From the NCBI GenBank assembly GCA_963728975.1, contig CAVSMF010000001.1:1426001-1490000 (forward strand): a DNA stretch of 64,000 nt, in the 5' to 3' direction. The DNA comes from DATFCK01 sp963728975. GTDB taxonomy: Bacteria > Verrucomicrobiota > Verrucomicrobiia > Chthoniobacterales > UBA10450. A program made the position numbers and the translations under genes. Of the stretch, positions 63,026-64,000 are shown piece by piece; positions within the stretch are counted from its first letter, which is position 1; each line of letters starts with the position of its first letter. The notes beneath the pieces are model-generated. The model worked only from the letters and a program-made list of their open reading frames with translations, made no database searches and was not told where the DNA came from.

Positions 63026-64000
63026 TTATGGCACGGTTTTGACCGGGCCCTTGGAAATTTCGAAGTAGCGCCCCGTCACCCGGTCCCATTGGGCGCGTTC
63101 CAGGTTCTGCTGGTAGGCCAGGGTGAGCAGTGCGCTCCTGATGTCGAGCAATGCATTCTGGGCCAGGCGGAATTCCAGCTCCGATGCCACTCCGGTGGCG
63201 AGGTTTTGCTGAACGGTTTGGGCATTTTGTTCCGCCTCGATGGAGGCTTTGGCAAGCGATTCGTGCTTGGCCCCAATCGCCGCGAGATCGTGCTGAATGC
63301 GGGCCATTTCGCGGGCGGAATCGGTTTCCATCTTTTGAAGAAGGAGCTCGTTCATTTCGCGAATAGAGCGTTGCTTCTTTACCGCGCCGTATGTTTTTCC
63401 ATTGTCGATCACCCGCCAGGTGTAAGATGCGCCCGCTCGAATTTCGGCGGAAATGATGTCGTCGGAGCGTCGCGGCGAACCCTGACTCTGGGTCCGCCGC
63501 ACATCGGATACCGGAATATACTCGCCTGCGACCTCGGCATTTATCGCCGGGTAATAGGCCGCTTCCAAGATCCGCTGATTTTCTTTATCGGCCCGAATCA
63601 GGAGACGCGCCAATTGCAGATCGGGGCGATTTTTCAGCGTTTTCGCCACCTCCGCCTCCAGGTCAATGTGAATCGGAATGTACTTCAGCTCGCCTGCCGG
63701 CTCCGGCAGCGTTGCGCTGGGCGGCAAATCTTCTCCAATCGCCTCGGCTAATTTCAGGACTGCCGCGCCATACGCCCGTTGCGAACCTTCAATCTCCGGA
63801 TCCAGTTCCCGCGTCTCTAGTTCCGCTCCCACTAGCATTCCGCGATTTACCAGACCCGACTCATACCGGTCTTTTTGACTGCTGACGTTTTGTTCGAGAC
63901 GCTGCCGTTGGCTGGTGCGGATCTGTTTGAGATCGCGGTGGTAAATCGCCGAGTAATACGCCAACCGGGCGGCGTTGAGCTGGTTTGTAATTGCCACATC
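63026..64000 (-). CDS. TolC-family outer-membrane efflux protein, 3' part
   Basis: The frame runs off the right end of the window, so the start and signal peptide are missing; 324 codons are present. The visible part is two TolC-like repeats of long amphipathic helices with short strands between: LAYYSAIYHRDLKQIRTSQR, ENVS-like Gln-rich coils, LKNRPDLQLARLLIRADKEN, YYPAINAEVAGEYIPVSD, then a second helical pair ending NLATGVASELEFRLAQNAL. The Asn-Arg-Pro-Asp-Leu segment is very typical of this family. It forms the channel through the outer membrane for the adjacent MFP-ABC exporter. Confidence 0.9.
   Translation of the reverse strand, partial: DVAITNQLNAARLAYYSAIYHRDLKQIRTSQRQRLEQNVSSQKDRYESGLVNRGMLVGAELETRELDPEIEGSQRAYGAAVLKLAEAIGEDLPPSATLPEPAGELKYIPIHIDLEAEVAKTLKNRPDLQLARLLIRADKENQRILEAAYYPAINAEVAGEYIPVSDVRRTQSQGSPRRSDDIISAEIRAGASYTWRVIDNGKTYGAVKKQRSIREMNELLLQKMETDSAREMARIQHDLAAIGAKHESLAKASIEAEQNAQTVQQNLATGVASELEFRLAQNALLDIRSALLTLAYQQNLERAQWDRVTGRYFEISKGPVKTVP

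Overview
The window is a stretch of Gram-negative bacterial chromosome, dense and GC-rich, most likely from the phylum Verrucomicrobiota (possibly a Chthoniobacterales-type soil lineage; this placement is inference from gene content). The clues are the dxr - rseP - ispG order, the long plant/chlamydia-type IspG, a PEP-CTERM protein, a DUF6600-like Trp-rich secreted protein, waaA (Kdo transferase, so an outer membrane with LPS) and small hairpin repeats between genes. I see no phage, plasmid, insertion sequence, rRNA or CRISPR. One tRNA gene, tRNA-Glu(TTC), is present.

Layout. (1) 1-4193: isoprenoid genes dxr (cut by the window edge) and ispG around an RseP site-2 protease that carries a frameshift. 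(2) 4269-11922: secreted proteins: a Trp/Cys-rich protein with a very long basic Gly/Gln tail, a subtilisin-like protease with PA and IPT/TIG domains, and a PEP-CTERM protein. (3) 12140-27338: housekeeping and envelope genes: typA, yebC, rho, a methyltransferase, a DUF4112 membrane protein, glnE, a rhomboid with a substituted catalytic His, a diacylglycerol-kinase-like lipid kinase, an AsmA-like protein, rsmD, waaA, tRNA-Glu and a small secreted protein. (4) 27606-46572: a surface-glycan island: two membrane glycosyltransferase-like proteins, a PIG-L deacetylase, an ABC-2 polysaccharide exporter (permease frameshifted), five GT4/GT2 glycosyltransferase genes including one GT4-GT2 fusion, GDP-mannose 4,6-dehydratase, two sulfotransferases and two methyltransferases. 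(5) 46683-55780: a compact sphingolipid gene cluster. (6) 55780-59893: a Wzx-like flippase, a GT39/DUF2723-like membrane protein and a small membrane-anchored GT-A protein. (7) 59906-64000: a TolC - membrane fusion protein - FtsX/MacB permease - LolD-like ATPase export operon, cut by the right edge.

The most interesting region is (5). Side by side lie a dihydroceramide delta-4 desaturase homologue resembling animal DEGS1, a ceramide fatty-acid 2-hydroxylase homologue, a serine-palmitoyltransferase-type PLP enzyme, a YghO/bacterial-ceramide-synthase-like N-acyltransferase, two CDP-alcohol phosphotransferases, a nucleotidyltransferase resembling inositol-1-phosphate cytidylyltransferase, an unassigned radical SAM enzyme and a short-chain dehydrogenase that could reduce 3-ketosphinganine. 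Together they could make a hydroxylated, delta-4-unsaturated ceramide with a phospho-alcohol (possibly phosphoinositol) head group. That would be a eukaryote-like sphingolipid in a bacterium. Each family assignment rests on motifs visible in the sequence; the assembled pathway is inference.

Two conserved genes (rseP and the ABC-2 permease) each need removal of exactly one extra base to restore the full protein. Assembly errors are as likely as real mutations. Starts chosen differently from the longest open frame are explained in the entries.
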